NCBI GenBank assembly: GCA_021776135.1
Contig: JAJFGL010000034.1
Location: forward strand, 43,182 to 107,181
DNA length: 64,000 nt
Source: Kiloniellaceae bacterium
GTDB taxonomy: Bacteria > Pseudomonadota > Alphaproteobacteria > Kiloniellales > J153
Reading direction: 5' to 3'
Part shown: positions 36,043 through 44,625 of the stretch, in pieces
How positions within the stretch are numbered: the stretch's first letter is position 1
Layout of the letters: each line of letters starts with the position of its first letter
Program-made: the position numbers and the translations under genes
Notes under the pieces: model-generated
Database searches by the model: none
The model's input: the letters and a program-made list of their open reading frames with translations, nothing else
Told to the model about the DNA's origin: nothing

Positions 36043-37704
36043 TTGGGACGCGTTAAGGTCTGGGTTTGGGTGTGCATATTCGTCGGCACGGGCATTTTCG
36101 TTTCGCAGGGGGGGATACTACTATTCCCGTTGCTACCCAGCGGTATCGCGCGCTGGCTCCTGTCAATCGACAGCTACCCCGGGGTCATTATCGCGCGCCG
36201 GCTCCAGGAATTCTACAGCGACCCCTCCGGGGTCGTTCTTTTGATTGCTGGGGTCAACACAGTCTCCTACGGCCTATTCGCCATGGGCATGTTCATGATT
36301 CGCCATCGGGTCCACCGTTTCAGCGATGTTCCGCGCGAGTTGGTGAGGGTCGTCTCATTTGGGATCGGTTCGGCGCTACGAGTGCAGGCAGAGTCGGTGC
36401 CCGCTTCCGTTGGGCATCCGGTCCATATCACGTCGATTGAAATTCACAACATCCGTTGCTTCCAGCGGCTCGAATTGCAACTCGAGGAGGGAGATGAGCC
36501 GTTTCAGTCTTCGCTCTTTGTAGGCGACAATGCGACGGGGAAGAGCACGCTGCTCCGATGCATTGCGCTCGGGCTCTGCCCGGAGTCCGATGCTACCGCC
36601 CTCATCAAGAAGCTGAAGGGTGAGTTGATCCGGACGGGGGCGACTGAGGGGAAGATCACGCTGAGATTAAGTGCGAGCGATTTCGATGGGGAAATCATCA
36701 CAACTCTAGAGCACGACGCCGGAGGCCGCGAGACTGCCCGGAAGACGACGTCTCCAAGCCGCTTTCCGTGGGACCGAATCTTCGTCGGTGGCTACGGCAC
36801 GCAGCGTACGAAATCGCGCCCGACGAGTCCCAAGATGTACCTCACCATGGATGCGGTCAGCAGCCTTTTCAGCGACGATACTGAACTGCTGAACCCCGAG
36901 TCAGTGTTTGGACGGGGAACCGAAAGTGACCGAGAGCGTGTTCGGCAAACCCTCATGAGTCTCTTATTGCTGGATGAGGGCGCGTATAACCTACACCGGG
37001 CCAATCAAGGTCTCCAGTTCCATGGCCCGTGGGGGGAACAACCGCTGGAGGCCATCAGCGACGGGTACAGGAGCACGACCCAGTGGGTCCTGGACCTCAT
37101 CGGCCGGCAGTTCCTCGCCGAGCGCGCCTTGGATTCCGGCGGGATCTTGCTTTTGGACGAGATCGAACAACATCTTCACCCCCGCTGGCAGCGTCACGTG
37201 ATCCAGCGCATCCGATCCCAGTTTCCGGGGTTCCAACTGATCGCATCGACCCATACTCCCCTCACGGCCGGTGGTGCGACTGACCTGACCAGCAGCCAAA
37301 TGACGCTTCTCGACCTGGACGAGGAAGGCATCGTGCGGGCGCAGCAGGTGCACGCCAGTGCATTCAAGGGCATGCGAGCCGATCAGTTGCTCACCGCGCT
37401 CTTTGGACTCTTCACGTCCCAGAGTCCGAAGACCGCCAGTGACCTAGAACGATATGCGTTGCTGCTCGGTCGTGAGCAAACTGAAGCCGAGAAGGCGGAG
37501 TTCGTTCAACTCAAGAAGAGCCTCGAACAAGCTTGGTCAGTGGGTGAGAATGATCTGGCAAGAGAAGTGTCAGAGGTGGTTGCGTCCGAAGTGAAGAAAC
37601 GATTTAGGGCGGCTAAGAAGGAAGTCGATCCGTCCCTGATTGACCTGGAGGTGCAACGCCAGGTGCATGACATATTCAGCGACGAACCGGAGGACTTAGA
37701 ATGA
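36043..37704 (+). CDS. ptuA: Septu PtuA-like AAA ATPase with two N-terminal membrane segments
   Basis: A 553-residue protein. Residues 5-30 (VWVWVCIFVGTGIFVSQGG and on) and about 63-86 (VVLLIAGVNTVSYGLFAMG) are membrane segments, not usual in PtuA. An ABC/RecF-like ATPase follows: SIEIHNIRCFQRLELQ, Walker A GDNATGKSTLL near residue 160, a signature-like SDGYRSTTQW near 338, Walker B ILLLDEIEQHLHP near 366 and the H-loop IASTHTPL near 398. The TTG at 36043 is preferred because GGGGAGA stands 6 bases before it; the frame is closed by a TAA at 36022. Its last four bases (ATGA) overlap the HNH gene, so the two proteins are made together. The pair matches PtuA-PtuB anti-phage systems; the membrane anchor makes it a possible new subtype. 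Confidence 0.72.
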   Translation: MGRVKVWVWVCIFVGTGIFVSQGGILLFPLLPSGIARWLLSIDSYPGVIIARRLQEFYSDPSGVVLLIAGVNTVSYGLFAMGMFMIRHRVHRFSDVPRELVRVVSFGIGSALRVQAESVPASVGHPVHITSIEIHNIRCFQRLELQLEEGDEPFQSSLFVGDNATGKSTLLRCIALGLCPESDATALIKKLKGELIRTGATEGKITLRLSASDFDGEIITTLEHDAGGRETARKTTSPSRFPWDRIFVGGYGTQRTKSRPTSPKMYLTMDAVSSLFSDDTELLNPESVFGRGTESDRERVRQTLMSLLLLDEGAYNLHRANQGLQFHGPWGEQPLEAISDGYRSTTQWVLDLIGRQFLAERALDSGGILLLDEIEQHLHPRWQRHVIQRIRSQFPGFQLIASTHTPLTAGGATDLTSSQMTLLDLDEEGIVRAQQVHASAFKGMRADQLLTALFGLFTSQSPKTASDLERYALLLGREQTEAEKAEFVQLKKSLEQAWSVGENDLAREVSEVVASEVKKRFRAAKKEVDPSLIDLEVQRQVHDIFSDEPEDLE

Positions 37705-38534
37705 TCCACATAGTCTTTGATCTGCCGAACACTACGGTTTGGAACGACTGGGTCGAGGAATGTGCGAGGAGGACTGAAGAACTGAAGGCGCAGGGAGCGA
37801 AGGATCCATACTCCGTTGTTATCGACGATCTCTACAAACGGGACTCCGTGCGTAAGTCGGTCTTCTTCGCGCTTACCGGACCATTTAAGGGTAAGTGCGC
37901 GTTCTGCGAAGTCTGGCTCGAATCTCACTTCCCGGATATCGAGCATTACCGGCCGAAAAAGGGAGTGACCGACGAGAACGATAACGTTGTCGAGATCCAG
38001 GACGACGACGGTTCTACACGGAAGCACCCTGGTTACTACTGGCTCGCCTACGATTGGAAAAACTTGCTTCCGTCGTGCAATAAATGCAATCGTCCGACGG
38101 CCGAAGGGAAGATGGGCAAACGCAACCGGTTTCCTATCGCTGGAACGCGCGCCACCAAGCCTAGCGACCCTCTGAAGGCCGAGGGGCCACAAATCTTGCA
38201 TCCTGTGTTCGACCGTCCGGAAAATCACTTCACCGTGAATTTTGAGGAGGACGGTGACGATTCGTTGCTGATCCCGACAACTGACGACGGCAGGATGACG
38301 CTCAAGGTCCTCGGTCTCAACAAGCGCAGTGACCTGCGCGAGCACCGAGCCAGTGCGGTGCTCAAGTTCCAGGCTCTCTGGGCTCTATTGGCCAGGCCCA
38401 AAGACAGAGAGGAAGCGCACCGCAAATTGAAGAATCTCTGTGATGGAGCTGGACCGGGGACTCTCGCCGTTCGAATTCTCTATGACCAGATCATAGACTC
38501 GATCCCGGTTCGGCCTTGGAGTCGTGACTGCTAG
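37701..38534 (+). CDS. ptuB: PtuB-like HNH endonuclease (TIGR02646-type)
   Basis: A 277-residue nuclease. Zinc ligands are C66 and C69 (GKCAFCEVW) and C126 and C129 (NLLPSCNKCN); the HNH core is D79-I-E-H82-YRPK with N130. The spacing and the WKNLLPSCNKCNRP block match the TIGR02646/PtuB family. A 4-bp ATGA overlap with the ATPase gene shows coupling. In Septu systems this subunit cuts nucleic acid when the ATPase senses infection. The C-terminal 130 residues are less conserved and have no named domain. Confidence 0.78.
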   Translation: MIHIVFDLPNTTVWNDWVEECARRTEELKAQGAKDPYSVVIDDLYKRDSVRKSVFFALTGPFKGKCAFCEVWLESHFPDIEHYRPKKGVTDENDNVVEIQDDDGSTRKHPGYYWLAYDWKNLLPSCNKCNRPTAEGKMGKRNRFPIAGTRATKPSDPLKAEGPQILHPVFDRPENHFTVNFEEDGDDSLLIPTTDDGRMTLKVLGLNKRSDLREHRASAVLKFQALWALLARPKDREEAHRKLKNLCDGAGPGTLAVRILYDQIIDSIPVRPWSRDC

Positions 38535-38613
38535 CGTCGCCACCCCCTGGTTTAGGGCGAGCCGGGAACTAGGCGAATGAAACGGGTGCCGAAGGCAATT
38601 GAACTTCCGGAAT

Positions 38614-38883
38614 GGGTCAGGAGCATAGATGCCGATGGTTCTACGCCGATGTTGGCTGGTGGGCGTAAAACTGCCGCGATTCGCTAAAAGGCGGACATTC
38701 AGCGCGTTGGTTCGACAGGATTTCAAACTGAGACGTTACAAAAATACCCTGAAAGCGGCTGCCTTCCGGGCCAGGCCGGATCGCCCGGCGCGTGCCCCTC
38801 GAGCAAGCGGGCGAAAATTCAGGCGGTGTCTCAATTTGAAATCTGAAGCGCCGAGAGCGCTAAGCGGATGCGATGTTGACTAA
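38614..38883 (+). repeat. Repeat family copy B
   Basis: It starts 80 bp after the HNH stop with GGGTCAGGAGCATAGATGCC and runs through the alpha block (CGATTCGCTAAAAGGCGGAC, then GATTTCAAACTGAGACGTTA). It continues into GAGCAAGCGGGCGAAAATTC, where it has lost about 150 bp of the beta block relative to copy D by joining two GAGCAAG sites. It ends in GCGCCGAGAGCGCTAAGCGG. Confidence 0.88.
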
Positions 38884-38930
38884 GCGAATGATCGTTGCTG
38901 ATTGCCGGACGATGGTTTGAGGTACGTACA

Positions 38931-40367
38931 ATGACAAAAAGAAATATTCTTATCATCATGACCGATGAACAGGCGCGCGACGGTGTGTCTTGTTACGGTG
39001 GGGTCGCGCAAACACCTAATATCGATCGCTTGGCGGCGAGGGGTACTCAATTCGAGAATGCCTATACGCCGTCGCCCATTTGCGTGCCCGCGCGCGCGGC
39101 GTTTCAATCCGGACGTTACGTTTATCAAAACCGCTGCTGGTCCAATGCCCAACCCTATTGCGGCGATTTGCCGGGATGGGGGCATCGGCTGCAAGCGGAA
39201 GGCAGCGAAACCTTGTCGATCGGCAAACTGCATTACCGGGGCAGCGAGGACAATAACGGCTTCACCCAGGAACTCGAGCCACTGTATGTGCGTGATGGCG
39301 AGGGGTGGGTCTATGGACTGCTCCGTCGGCAGGATCACACCGCCTACGACAGCAGCGGTTTAGCGGCGCACATCGGACCGGGAGAAGACGGATACTCCGA
39401 CTATGACCGAAGGGTGCGCGACCGGGCGGTTCGCTGGTTGAAGACGGAAGGTGCCCGCAAGAGGGGTGACCCCTGGGCACTCTTCGTCTCTTTTTTGCGG
39501 CCTCACTATCCCTTGACCTGCCCAAAAGCCTATTTCGACCTTTATGATCCGACGCGCATACCCAAAGCACGCTATGCCGGGTACAAGACTGAATTTCGCC
39601 ATCCAGTGCTCAATGCTTTTCGCAGTTACAATAACTACGACGATCATTTTGACGATGTGCAAAGGCAGGTCGCAAGAGCATCTTATTTCGGTTTGTGCAG
39701 CTTTGTGGACGATCTCATCGGGGATGTACTGGGCGCTTTGGAGCAGAGCGGCGGCATGGATGACACCGTGATACTATTTGTGTCCGACCATGGCGAATTA
39801 AACGGGCATCATGGTCTTTGGACAAAGATGACCATGCACGAGGATTCTGCCGGTATCCCAATGATTTTAGCGGGACCAGGAGCGCCGGTTGGGATTAGCC
39901 GAACCCAAACCTCGCTCGTCGATGTACACCAGACGGTGCTGGAAGCAGCTGGTCTTGGCGAAACCGAAGAGGACCAATCCCTGCCGGGACAGTCTTTGTT
40001 CACGACTGCTGTAGCGGCCGATGATCCGAATCGGGTCGTCTTTAGCGAGTATCACGATGGTGGCTCTATCACCGGCTATATGATGATTCGCGATGGCCGA
40101 TGGAAATACATCGCCTATGCCGGTTTTGCGCCCCAACTGTTCGACCTGGGAAGTGACCCTTTTGAGCAAAATGATTTGGGGCTGTCCGGCGCTCATCGGG
40201 ACGTCAGGCGCCATTTGCACAATAGAATGTGCCGGGAATTTGGCGATCCCCAAACGATTAGCGACAATGCCTTCGCGGATCAGGCTCGACGCATTGAAGC
40301 TCTCGGCGGCCTGGACGGCATTCATGCCCGCAGCAACTTCGACTATACCCCGGTTGAGACTGAGTAG
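38931..40367 (+). CDS. Sulfatase, formylglycine-dependent
   Basis: A 478-residue alkaline-phosphatase-superfamily sulfatase. The metal-site start NILIIMTDEQARDG and the CxPxR maturation motif PSPICVPARAAFQSGR (C51, to be converted to formylglycine) are intact, as is the C-terminal VSDHGELNGHHG block. No signal peptide is visible, so it probably acts in the cytoplasm. The ATG at 38931 is chosen over a TTG at 38895 because it gives the standard family start. Substrate unknown; choline- and aryl-type sulfatases are the nearest in feel. No sulfatase-maturation enzyme is seen nearby. It is the second cargo unit of the island, between repeats B and C. Confidence 0.88.
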   Translation: MTKRNILIIMTDEQARDGVSCYGGVAQTPNIDRLAARGTQFENAYTPSPICVPARAAFQSGRYVYQNRCWSNAQPYCGDLPGWGHRLQAEGSETLSIGKLHYRGSEDNNGFTQELEPLYVRDGEGWVYGLLRRQDHTAYDSSGLAAHIGPGEDGYSDYDRRVRDRAVRWLKTEGARKRGDPWALFVSFLRPHYPLTCPKAYFDLYDPTRIPKARYAGYKTEFRHPVLNAFRSYNNYDDHFDDVQRQVARASYFGLCSFVDDLIGDVLGALEQSGGMDDTVILFVSDHGELNGHHGLWTKMTMHEDSAGIPMILAGPGAPVGISRTQTSLVDVHQTVLEAAGLGETEEDQSLPGQSLFTTAVAADDPNRVVFSEYHDGGSITGYMMIRDGRWKYIAYAGFAPQLFDLGSDPFEQNDLGLSGAHRDVRRHLHNRMCREFGDPQTISDNAFADQARRIEALGGLDGIHARSNFDYTPVETE

Positions 40368-40410
40368 GCATTTAGTTAGAGATGGGATTTGGTGCAACTT
40401 GGTCTGCCTT

Positions 40411-40518
40411 GGGTCAAGAGCAGAGATGCCGATGGGTCTACGCCGATGTCGGCTAAGTGGAGTGAGAGCGGCTGCCGTTCCTGTGCGGTGAGAGAGTCCG
40501 GGGAGTGCCCTAAGCAGA
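40411..40518 (+). repeat. Repeat family copy C, short form
   Basis: Begins 43 bp after the sulfatase stop with GGGTCAAGAGCAGAGATGCC and follows the alpha block only as far as GCCGATGTCGGCT. It then switches straight to the gamma block (AAGTGGAGTGAGAGCGGCTG, TGTGCGGTGAGAGAGTCCGG). The switch point is a short sequence present in both blocks, consistent with deletion by recombination between ATGTCGGCT-like sites. Confidence 0.85.
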
Positions 40519-40625
40519 GATAAAGTCATCGGACAACTACGAAGGAGATGCGGTATCCATGGCGATGGAACGGGAGTACGATTTCCACGAACTTTGAGGT
40601 TGTCTAGGACATCTAAGCTAAAACC

Positions 40626-41162
40626 ATGCCTTATCCCTATCCCAATGAACTGGAGGAAATCTTCACAATGGCCAGCGGCCAGCGGGTCCTGTTGCGTCCC
40701 ATTCGCCCAGAAGACGAGCCGGCGCACCATGAATTCCTCTCCGAACTGACGCCCGAGGATAACCGCTTCCGCTTTTTCGGAAAGGTTAAGGAACTGTCCC
40801 ACGAGGAAATGGCGCACTTCGTCAACATCGACTACGACACGGAGATGGCCTTCATCGCTTGCACCCTAAACGAAGACGGCGCTCGCGCTCATGTAACCCT
40901 CGGCGTGGTCCGCGTCATCATCGACGCCAAAGGCGACGCGGCGGAGTTCGCTATCGTCGTGCGCTCCGACGTTCATCACCAGGGCCTGGGCTGGAAGCTC
41001 ATGGACAAGATAACCGGCTACTGCCGCTCACGGGGGCTGAAAACTCTCGCTGGCGATGTCCTGCCGGAGAACCACCACATGCTAGACCTGATGTGCGACT
41101 TGGGTTTCAAGAAACACATCGACTATGAAGAACGTGTAGCCCGCGTGTCGCTGGCGCTTTAG
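40626..41162 (+). CDS. GNAT family N-acetyltransferase
   Basis: A 178-residue single-domain acetyltransferase. RVLLRPIRPEDEPAHHEFLS is the usual N-terminal strand-helix, and VRSDVHHQGLGWKLMDKITG holds the acetyl-CoA-binding Q/RxxGxG/A-like motif (QGLGWKL). It resembles the C-terminal GNAT part of the protein lysine acetyltransferase Pat (DNRFRFFGKVKELSHEE), but stands alone here. Target unknown. Third cargo unit, between repeats C and D. Confidence 0.85.
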   Translation: MPYPYPNELEEIFTMASGQRVLLRPIRPEDEPAHHEFLSELTPEDNRFRFFGKVKELSHEEMAHFVNIDYDTEMAFIACTLNEDGARAHVTLGVVRVIIDAKGDAAEFAIVVRSDVHHQGLGWKLMDKITGYCRSRGLKTLAGDVLPENHHMLDLMCDLGFKKHIDYEERVARVSLAL

Positions 41163-41213
41163 GAAAACATGACCTGCGGACCTATTGCTTTTCGCCAAGA
41201 GCTTATCCGCTCA

Positions 41214-41687
41214 GGGTCAGGAGCAGAGATGCCGATGGTTCCACGCCGATGCTGGCTGGTGGGCGTAAAACAGCCGCGATTCGCTAAAAGGCGGACATTC
41301 AGCGCGTTGGTTCGGCAGGATTTCAAACTGAGAAGTTACAAAAATGCCCGGAACGCGGCTGCCTTCCTGACCAGGCCGGATCGCCCGGCGGGTGCGCGTC
41401 GAGCAAGCGGCTCAAGCGGCCGAAGGGATAGTATTTTTGAAATTCTTGGGCTGCGCTCACGGGCCGCGACATTCATGGGCCGCGCCAGGCGCGACTCGGA
41501 CGGGACAAAACGGAAACAAGTCTAACCGCCGCCGATTCGCGGAGCAAGTGGGCGAAAATTCAGGCAATGGGTCCGTTTGAAATCCGATGCGCCGAGAGCG
41601 CGAAGCGGATGCGAATGTCGGCTTAGTGGATGAGAGCGGTCGCCGTTCCTATGCGGTGAGAGAATCCGGGAATAGCCAGGTCCAGAC
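41214..41687 (+). repeat. Repeat family copy D, longest form
   Basis: Starts 50 bp after the GNAT stop. It holds the full alpha block (GATGCCGATGGTTCCACGCC to GATCGCCCGGCG), the full beta block duplicating the aminotransferase 5' end and flank (41373-41600), and the gamma block (GCGAATGTCGGCTTAGTGGA, ATGCGGTGAGAGAATCCGGG). It is the only copy with all three blocks. The duplicated aminotransferase start is not followed by coding sequence. Confidence 0.88.
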
Positions 41688-41800
41688 CTTCGTCGTTCTT
41701 TACCGAGATTGTGAAGCCTTCAAGGGTTGGTGCTTCTCGACAAGCTTCGAGATTGCCCTAGAATGCGAGGATGGTGATTGCATAAGAGACGAGGCAACTT

Positions 41801-42697
41801 TTGCGCAGGGATATTGAATTCAATGCTGATGGGCTGACCCTGCGAGGTTGGCTCTACCTCCCCGAAAGTGTGGCGGCACCGATCCCAACAGTCGTGATGG
41901 CCCACGGATTCTCGGCGGTTAAAGAGCAGTATCTCGATGACTTTGCCGAGGCATTCGCATCTTCGGGTTTTGCTGCTTTGGTCTATGACAATCGCAACTT
42001 TGGCGCCAGCGACGGCGAGCCGCGTCAGGAAATTGATCCGGTCCTTCAGGTTCGGGACTATCGACACGCAATCACTTTCGCTCGGACGCTGCCGGAAGTC
42101 GATGGCGAGCACATCGGTATCTGGGGCACCAGCTTCAGTGGCGGCCATGTTCTTATGGTCGGCGCCATTGACCGTCGTGTGAAGTGCGTTGTATCTCAGG
42201 TTCCAACGATCAGCGGTCCGGAGGCTGCACCTCGGCGCACACGGGCGGATTTGGTGCCAAATCTCCTGGCAGCGTTCGACGCCGATCGCGAGGCCCGCTT
42301 CTTCGGCAATGCGCCTCAAACCATTCCGGTGGTTGCGGAAGACGGTACAGCACCTTGCGTGCTTCCGGGAAAGGAGAGCTGGGATTTTTTCAGCGCCAGC
42401 ATGGCGCGCGCGCCTTCCTACCGCAACGAAATCACACTTCGGTCTGGCGAAATGGCACGAGAATACGAACCAGGTAGCTGGGTCCACAGAATTAGTCCGA
42501 CGCCGCTGCTCATGATTGTCGCCGATGAGGATACGGTGACACCAACGGATCTCGCGCTGGACGCCTTCGAGCGCGCCCGTCATCCGAAGAAGCTTCTTCT
42601 GCTCTCTGGCGGTCACTTCGTGCCTTATGTGGATGAATTCGACAGAACCAGCGCTGCGGCAATTCAGTGGTTCCACGAGCACTTGATGGCTGGTTAG
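41801..42697 (+). CDS. Alpha/beta hydrolase
   Basis: A 298-residue cytoplasmic hydrolase. It shows AHGFSAVKEQYLDDFAEAF, YDNRNFGASDGEPR, a nucleophile elbow GTSFSGG (serine 111), an acid in IVADEDTVTP and the catalytic histidine in SGGHFVPY. It resembles dienelactone-hydrolase or S15-peptidase-like serine hydrolases; the substrate is unknown. The start is a TTG at 41801 with GAGG 6 bases before it. The stop codon TAG touches the first base of repeat E. Fourth cargo unit of the island. Confidence 0.85.
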   Translation: MRRDIEFNADGLTLRGWLYLPESVAAPIPTVVMAHGFSAVKEQYLDDFAEAFASSGFAALVYDNRNFGASDGEPRQEIDPVLQVRDYRHAITFARTLPEVDGEHIGIWGTSFSGGHVLMVGAIDRRVKCVVSQVPTISGPEAAPRRTRADLVPNLLAAFDADREARFFGNAPQTIPVVAEDGTAPCVLPGKESWDFFSASMARAPSYRNEITLRSGEMAREYEPGSWVHRISPTPLLMIVADEDTVTPTDLALDAFERARHPKKLLLLSGGHFVPYVDEFDRTSAAAIQWFHEHLMAG

Positions 42698-42858
42698 GGT
42701 CAGGAGCAGAGATGCCGATGGTCCTGCACCAATGTCGGCAGTTGGGCGTAAAGCCGACGTGATTCGCAAAGGCGGACATTCAGCGTTGGTTCGGCAGGAT
42801 TTCAAACTGAGACGTTACAAAAATGCCCGGAAAGCGGCTGCCTTCCGGGCCAAGTCGG
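42697..42858 (+). repeat. Repeat family copy E
   Basis: Begins at the last base of the hydrolase stop codon (TAGGGTCAGGAGCAGAGATG). It covers the alpha block only, with small deletions, and ends at GCTGCCTTCCGGGCCAAGTC. It marks the right edge of the island next to the native amt region. Confidence 0.87.
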
Positions 42859-42886
42859 TCCGAACACCGATGCGGACCAGAACCAC

Positions 42887-42920
42887 CCCAGCGGTCCGGG
42901 TCTGGGGCCGGACCGCTGGG
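42887..42920. terminator. Strong hairpin between the convergent hydrolase and amt
   Basis: CCCAGCGGTCCGG (42887-42899) pairs perfectly with CCGGACCGCTGGG (42908-42920) around an 8-base loop. TGTCTCTTTTGTC follows on the plus strand. It sits between two converging genes, so it may end transcription from both sides; the plus-strand tail is the better terminator. Confidence 0.65.
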
Positions 42921-42932
42921 TGTCTCTTTTGT

Positions 42933-44282
42933 CTAAATCGTCTGCGAGCCCTTGCCGAACTCCGGATAGGCCTCCATGCCGAGTTCGGCTTGGTCGAGGC
43001 CCTGGTGTTCGTCTTCGGCGTTGGCCCGGATGCCCACCGTGTGTTTGAGCGCCAGCCAGAGGGCGGCGCTGGTCGCGCTGGCGAAGGCGCCGATGGCGAT
43101 AATCCCGGTAATTTGGGTGAGCAGATCGCCGGCCCCAAAGATGCCGACCGCCAGGGTGCCCCAGACACCGGCCACCAGGTGGGCGGGAATCGCCCCCACC
43201 ACATCGTCGATGCGCAAGCGGTCGAGCAGGGGCACCACGACCACCACCAGACAACCGCCGACCGCGCCGATAACGATGGCAAGGGCATGGTTCTGCAGGT
43301 CCGGCCCGGCGGTGATGGAAACCAAACCGGCGATGGCGCCGTTCAGGGCCAAGGTCAGATCGATCTTCTTATAAAGGATCTGGGTCAGGGCCATGGCCGC
43401 CAGAACACCGGCGGCGGCGCCCAGGTTGGTGTTGACGTAAACAATGGCCATGGCGGTCACGTCGAGGGCTGAGCCGAGCGCGAGCTGAGACCCGCCGTTG
43501 AAGCCGAACCAGCCAAACCAAAGGATGAAGGTGCCAAGGGTGGCGAGCGGCAGGTTGGAACCGGGCAGAACCCGGACCCTGCCGTCGGCGTCGTAGCGGC
43601 CCCGGCGCGCGCCCAGGATGATGGCGCCGGTCAAGGCCGCCCAACCGCCAACCGAATGGACAATGGTCGAGCCGGCGAAATCGGAGAAGCCCATTTCCGC
43701 TAGCCAGCCGCCGCCCCAGGTCCAGGAGCCCTGGATCGGATAGATAATGCCGGTGAGGACCGCGATGAAGATCATGAAGGGCCAAATCTTGATCCGCTCC
43801 GCCAGGGTGCCGGAGACGATGGAGGCCGCCGTGGCCACGAAAACCATCTGGAAAAACCAATCGGACATGACCGAGTAACCGGCCCCGCTCACGGCTGCGA
43901 TGTGTTCCGCCGTCGCCTCTTCGGCGTTAAGCAGCGCAAGCTCGGCCTCAGAGGAATTGTAGAACAGGCTGAAGGAGCCGATGTAGCCGCTGACATCGGT
44001 GTACATGAGGCTGTAGCCGAGGAGGTAGTAGAGCAGCCCGGCGAGCGAATAGAGGGCGATGTTCTTCAGGCAAATGGTCGCCGTGTTCTTGGTCCGCACC
44101 AGCCCGGCCTCGAGCATGGCGAAGCCCGCCGCCATGAACATCACCAGGACGCCGTGGATCAAAAACGAGAAGCTGTTGAAGACGAACTGGGTTTCGGCGC
44201 CGATTTCCGCGCGCACCGGGGTGGCGGCGAACAAGACCAGCGCGCCGCCCGCGGCGGCGCATAATTTTCCTGGCAATTTCAT
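42933..44282 (-). CDS. amt: Ammonium transporter
   Basis: An inner-membrane channel for ammonium/ammonia, 449 residues. A signal-peptide-like start (KLCAAAGGALVLFAATPVRA) is followed by about eleven membrane segments. Conserved Amt stretches are LEAGLVRTKNTATICLKN, DFAGSTIVHSVGGWAALTG, ILWFGWFGFNGGSQLALG and AGVWGTLAVGIFG. The ATG at 44282 is preferred over 44315 because GGGAGA precedes it. No glnK is next to it in the window. Confidence 0.95.
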   Translation of the reverse strand: MKLPGKLCAAAGGALVLFAATPVRAEIGAETQFVFNSFSFLIHGVLVMFMAAGFAMLEAGLVRTKNTATICLKNIALYSLAGLLYYLLGYSLMYTDVSGYIGSFSLFYNSSEAELALLNAEEATAEHIAAVSGAGYSVMSDWFFQMVFVATAASIVSGTLAERIKIWPFMIFIAVLTGIIYPIQGSWTWGGGWLAEMGFSDFAGSTIVHSVGGWAALTGAIILGARRGRYDADGRVRVLPGSNLPLATLGTFILWFGWFGFNGGSQLALGSALDVTAMAIVYVNTNLGAAAGVLAAMALTQILYKKIDLTLALNGAIAGLVSITAGPDLQNHALAIVIGAVGGCLVVVVVPLLDRLRIDDVVGAIPAHLVAGVWGTLAVGIFGAGDLLTQITGIIAIGAFASATSAALWLALKHTVGIRANAEDEHQGLDQAELGMEAYPEFGKGSQTI

Positions 44283-44544
44283 GGTGTCTCCCTGGGCTTT
44301 CAATGACGCTTTCATGGATAGTTACAAGAAGCGTGCCAGGGGCTACGATTCGGTGGACGCCAAGGTAACTAGCTGACAGACATCGAGAATTATTACCATG
44401 CAGGCGGCTGTGTCCGGATACTTGGAGATTTTGAACTGCCTATTTTTCGGGCATGTTTCTATAGCCGCCTATTAATTGAACATAATTTTTCCCATAGCCG
44501 AACCCCGGGAGCTTGGATGAGGTGTTTCAAAAGTGATGGGGGTC

Positions 44545-44625
44545 ACCACAGAGGCACAGAGAAGGTTGAATCTATAATTTTAAAATCTTTGTTTTACTTC
44601 CTCTGTGTCTCTGTGCCTCTGTGGT
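44545..44625. repeat. CACAGAGGCACAGAG hairpin repeat, copy 1
   Basis: ACCACAGAGGCACAGAG (44545-44561) pairs with the inverted CTCTGTGCCTCTGTGGT (ending 44625) around an AT-rich centre that contains an extra CTCTGTGT. A second copy with the same arms is at 46858-46937. The two copies bracket the UbiH-like and LysE-like genes. Confidence 0.88.

Noticed and set aside
35832..36095. 87-codon minus-strand frame with an AHEICHW stretch resembling a metallopeptidase motif
   Set aside because: It overlaps the start of the PtuA-like gene, has no ribosome site and the motif lacks the HExxH spacing.
41587..41817. Short plus-strand frame MRREREADANVGLVDESGRR overlapping repeat D
   Set aside because: It is translation of the repeat's gamma block and of the hydrolase leader in another frame; no family resemblance.
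38614..42858. Repeats as integron attC sites
   Set aside because: They are far longer than attC, lack the paired RYYYAAC/GTTRRRY core boxes, and part of the sequence is a copy of the aminotransferase 5' end. No integrase gene is seen.
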